Assembly: GCA_023101725.1 (NCBI GenBank)
Contig: JALJCO010012606.1
Location: 62,001 to 126,000, forward strand
Source of the DNA: Atherinomorus stipes
Taxonomy: Eukaryota > Chordata > Actinopteri > Atheriniformes > Atherinidae
Length of the DNA: 64,000 bases
Reading direction: 5' to 3'
Under the pieces are notes generated by a model. That model had not been told where the DNA came from, did not search any database, and was given only the letters and a program-made list of their open reading frames with translations. The position numbers and the translations under genes were made by a program. Below are positions 61,101-64,000 of this stretch, one piece after another. Position 1 is the first letter of the stretch. Every line of letters starts with the position of its first letter.

Positions 61101-61550
61101 CCAAATTCAGTTTCATTTTGAGTCACAACCTTTAAAGCAAAGCATTTTTTGGAGGATGTTAAGTGTGTCTGTTTTGCTGAGATAGCAGAAGAATGATAAG
61201 GATATTTGATGGGGTGTGTGTGTTAACATTACAAAAATATTTTGTCTTAAACTATGTTGTTTTATGCCTAGCATTATCCAAGTCAACATGATACTGACTA
61301 AAAGTAGAGGAAAACAGCAAGTGAAACCCAAAAGAGGCATTACAAAGTAGTTACTTCAAATTAAAGTCCATCTCCAGCACTCAGCCTCTAAACTCCAAAT
61401 GCTGCCATTTAAATGTGACTGATAGTCATTTTGGGAGTTCTGTGTTGCTCTATGATGATATTTTCATGTTCATTAATAGGTTGTAAGTGGACTACTGCGC
61501 AACCTGTTGTAGTCTTAGGTTTCAGAAGGTGCTGGAAACTGAGAAACGAG
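58134..61550. other. Intergenic, no gene recognised
   Basis: CTTTATTGTCCCCAGAGGGGAATTTG at 58689 resembles the fish LINE-associated TTTATTGATCCC..GGGAAATT motif. There is a C10 run near 59967. ACTGTACCTTTAA at 60473 could be one end of another TTAA-type element, but no partner was found. Confidence 0.4.
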
Positions 61551-61706
61551 TGAAAAGGGAAAATTTCCGCACACTTCATCTGTAAAAATGTCATTTTACT
61601 GCTAAGCTTTCGATCCAAGGACCTTGTTGCTCTGATGAAGGTCCTTGGACCAAAAGCTTAGCAATAAAGTGACATTTGTAGATGAAGTGTGCGGTTCATC
61701 CTTTTC
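61551..61706. repeat. Imperfect hairpin with arms of about 70 bp
   Basis: CCGCACACTTCATCTGTAAAAATGTCATTTTACTGCTAAGCTTTCGATCCAAGGACCTT (from 61568) is matched in inverse by AAGGTCCTTGGACCAAAAGCTTAGCAATAAAGTGACATTTGTAGATGAAGTGTGCGG (from 61638), with about a 12-base loop. Confidence 0.85.
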
Positions 61707-61942
61707 ACATGTTCATTGATATAAAATATTTCTACAAAGATCCTATCTCTGCACACCACAACCATTAAATACAGTTTTTGAGATAGTTTTAGACTGGATG
61801 GGACTGTACCAAAACATTAAAAAGGTTAAAAAAAATTGTCCATATCAATATTTTTGTGGGTTTGTCTCATCAGATAGCTGATAAGCCTTCCCACCACTCA
61901 TACAATTACACCATACTGTACCATTTTCACTTATAAAGCACT

Positions 61943-62438
61943 TTAAAAGGGAGTGGAGGCAGGAATTGTGAAAGAATAAACAAACATGTCCAGCTTTTTA
62001 ATACTAATGGGTGATGAAGCGCTAAAAAACAGAATGAGCCCACCCACGTCTCTCTCCGTTGCCTTGAACAGGCTGTGTGCTCCAAAATGCGCTGCAATTC
62101 GGTGGCCGAATTCCCCGCGTTGTCCTGTGGATGTGACGTCAAATGATGCTGCATCCACGTCCCCGACAGTTTTGATACAGGAAGGAGACGGTCGCGATTA
62201 ATTCAAACACTACAAGGGATAGTTATGGATTCTTCTGCCGTCAGCAAATAATCCAGATCAATTAAAAGACACTAAGAAGTGTCACTAGGAAGAAAAAGAC
62301 TATCAGCGTAGTAAACAACTTTATAGCTTTAGTTTGTGCTCGTTCCCATGACGGCTTGGCTCGTGGCTGCAGTTACCTGCAGTGGCAGTTGCGGCAGTCG
62401 CAAGTTTTGTTTCTTAATCTTGCCTCAAGTCCCTTTAA
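61943..62438. mobile_element. TTAA-bounded miniature element, copy 2 of the 32502 family
   Basis: Bounded by TTAA (61943-61946, 62435-62438); the right end AGTCCCTTTAA is identical to copy 1 and the left end is diverged (TTAAAAGGGAGT). It shares long blocks with 32502-32968 in the same orientation. Confidence 0.75.
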
Positions 62439-64000
62439 CTTGATCAATTTTTCTCTATTTCATATTGCATTTAATGATTAACTTTAAATGACTGTGTTGC
62501 TCCTGCATGACATTCCGTCATCTTATCTTCTCCAAAAGCCTTAAAAAAAAGGTTCCTTGTATTTCATTGTGGGATATTTTCACTGATCCAAACTAATGCC
62601 CCTTTCAAGACAAACATGATGATAAAAAAATGTTGGACTTTAATTCAGATGTATGTCAGTAATGAAGTCTGAGTCTGCTTTATGACATTATAGACAACAT
62701 GATCACATGGCAATGCATATGAAAGGTTGTATAAAGCCATAGGCAGGTGAATCTTGTGTCAATTGGTTTTTGTGATGTGAGTATATGTTTAAAAAATGGA
62801 AATTGAATTATATCAAGGATGACAATTTTAGCCATGTTTGTGTCATTCTTTGGCAAGTATAATCAACACCTGCGTTCATGTTGATATGTTAAAAGGTGAC
62901 AGCCTTTGGTCTTCTTCTGTGGCGTCCCAAGACTTTCCTGTTGAAATCGATACACATTTGGGCAACGTTCCAAACAGCCTTCTGAGGTCAGGATTATTTG
63001 GCTTCCTCAGTCATCAAATGCTCCATAAATGTTTACTGTGGTTGAGGTCAGGTGATTGCAACAAAGAGGACTTACAAGTCATGATTCCTTAGTGTTCTTT
63101 GGACATAAAACTTTGGGGCGTGTTTGGGCTTAATATCCTGCAGCAGTCAGAATATATCCACTCATGGATGCAAACAAGAGGGTGGAGGATGTCGCTGAGG
63201 TTCAGGAAGTTATTGGTGAGGATGGAATGAACTTAACGTAGATGTTCAACCACAGAGCAAGCACCCTCCACGTTTTCCCTCTGATCCATTGTAGTAAAAT
63301 TCTCTGCATTATTCTAATGGAGATCCGCAGTTTCATCACCTTTATTATTGAACTGTCCTTAAAAATAATTGAATGATTGGCACAGTTTTGACTTAATGAG
63401 CATTAACTGATTGTCTTTTACTGAATTACCAAACAAAGTAAAATGTTGTGTGTGTTTGTTTGCAGAGGTGGAACCCTGCCAGTGTAAACTGTAACTAACA
63501 CTTTTGGTACTTATTTCTACTTTGTTCTGTAGTGATATAAAGTGTATGAAAAGGTATATCCAGAAAAGTAATGGCAGTGATCACCTCCTCTTGTCTTCTT
63601 GGCAGGGCAGGTTATGTAATGCTGATTTTGATAATGTTCCAAAATAGGTGGTTGAATTATTTATAGAAATGTTAATAAATGTAAATATTAATTCCTAATG
63701 TTTCATTTTGGAGGTTATTAATTTGATGTAGATCTTCTGAGTCTTTGTTGTCTTGTTCCACCACGAAAGGCTGTTCCATGTAATTACCCGCAGTCGGAAG
63801 GTTCATTCAGAAATGTAAGACTGTCAGTGTCTCTGAATAGTTTAGAAATTTTGCCAGTCATGCTTGGAAATATACACAAGTCTCACAATTCTTTGGTGTA
63901 ATCAACAACCAGATTGACAGTTATGGATCTCTTACTGAACAAATATTGCATTTCCTCACTGGATACAACTGTTTCCAGTTTCCAGTGGTGGAGTAGAGCT
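62439..64000. other. Intergenic; possible decayed transposon at 62850-63230
   Basis: The reverse complement of about 62930-63090 contains CACCTGACCTCAACCACAGTAAACATTTATGGAGC, resembling the Tc1 transposase SPDLNPIE.LW motif with stops. This is weak, and terminal repeats were not found. The remainder shows nothing recognisable. Confidence 0.3.

Overview
This is vertebrate genomic DNA, almost certainly from a ray-finned (teleost) fish. Coding sequence is split by introns with GT-AG boundaries. The long non-coding stretches carry element types typical of fish genomes: hAT and Tc1-like miniature elements, TTAA-bounded miniature elements, a DIRS-type tyrosine-recombinase retroelement and LINE fragments, with many microsatellites. 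No bacterial-style operons, CRISPR arrays, rRNA or tRNA genes were seen.

Only one protein-coding gene is supported. It is a tenascin-family extracellular matrix glycoprotein on the minus strand, occupying at least 1117-22955, with its 5' UTR reaching about 23185. Five exons join in consistent phases. Exon 1 (22821-22955 coding) encodes the signal peptide. Exon 2 (21397-21451) is a short linker. Exon 3 (21100-21309) holds the Cys-rich and heptad-repeat trimerisation segment. Exon 4 (9676-10671) carries ten complete EGF-like repeats plus a partial one. Exon 5 (1117-1232) is the first half of the first fibronectin type III domain. The remaining FN3 domains and the fibrinogen-like globe must lie beyond position 1. 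Paralogue identity (tnxb, tnc, tnn/tnw or tnr) is not settled. The EGF count and the sequence around the first EGF repeat look most like tenascin-X, but this is inference. A possible non-coding 5' exon lies near 36.34 kb.

From about 23.2 kb to 64 kb I find no convincing conventional gene. The region is dense in transposable-element remains. (a) A LINE reverse-transcriptase fossil at 25.3-27.8 kb is split by two later DNA-element insertions, a hAT element with a perfect 8-bp target duplication and an 834-bp fold-back element. (b) A DIRS-like element at 38.5-40.2 kb has inverted terminal repeats and a frameshifted tyrosine recombinase. (c) Several TTAA-bounded elements occur, two of them copies of one family at 32.5 and 61.9 kb. 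(d) Three copies of one Tc1/mariner-like miniature element lie near 38.0, 49.6 and 51.4 kb. (e) A 662-bp hAT element at 57.5 kb has a perfect 8-bp duplication.

I see no previously undescribed biological system. The points most worth checking are the 186-bp (two-repeat) higher-order periodicity of the tenascin EGF exon, the nested LINE/hAT/fold-back insertion, the DIRS element, and the palindromic minisatellite beside the EGF exon. All element names rest on pattern recognition without a database search.
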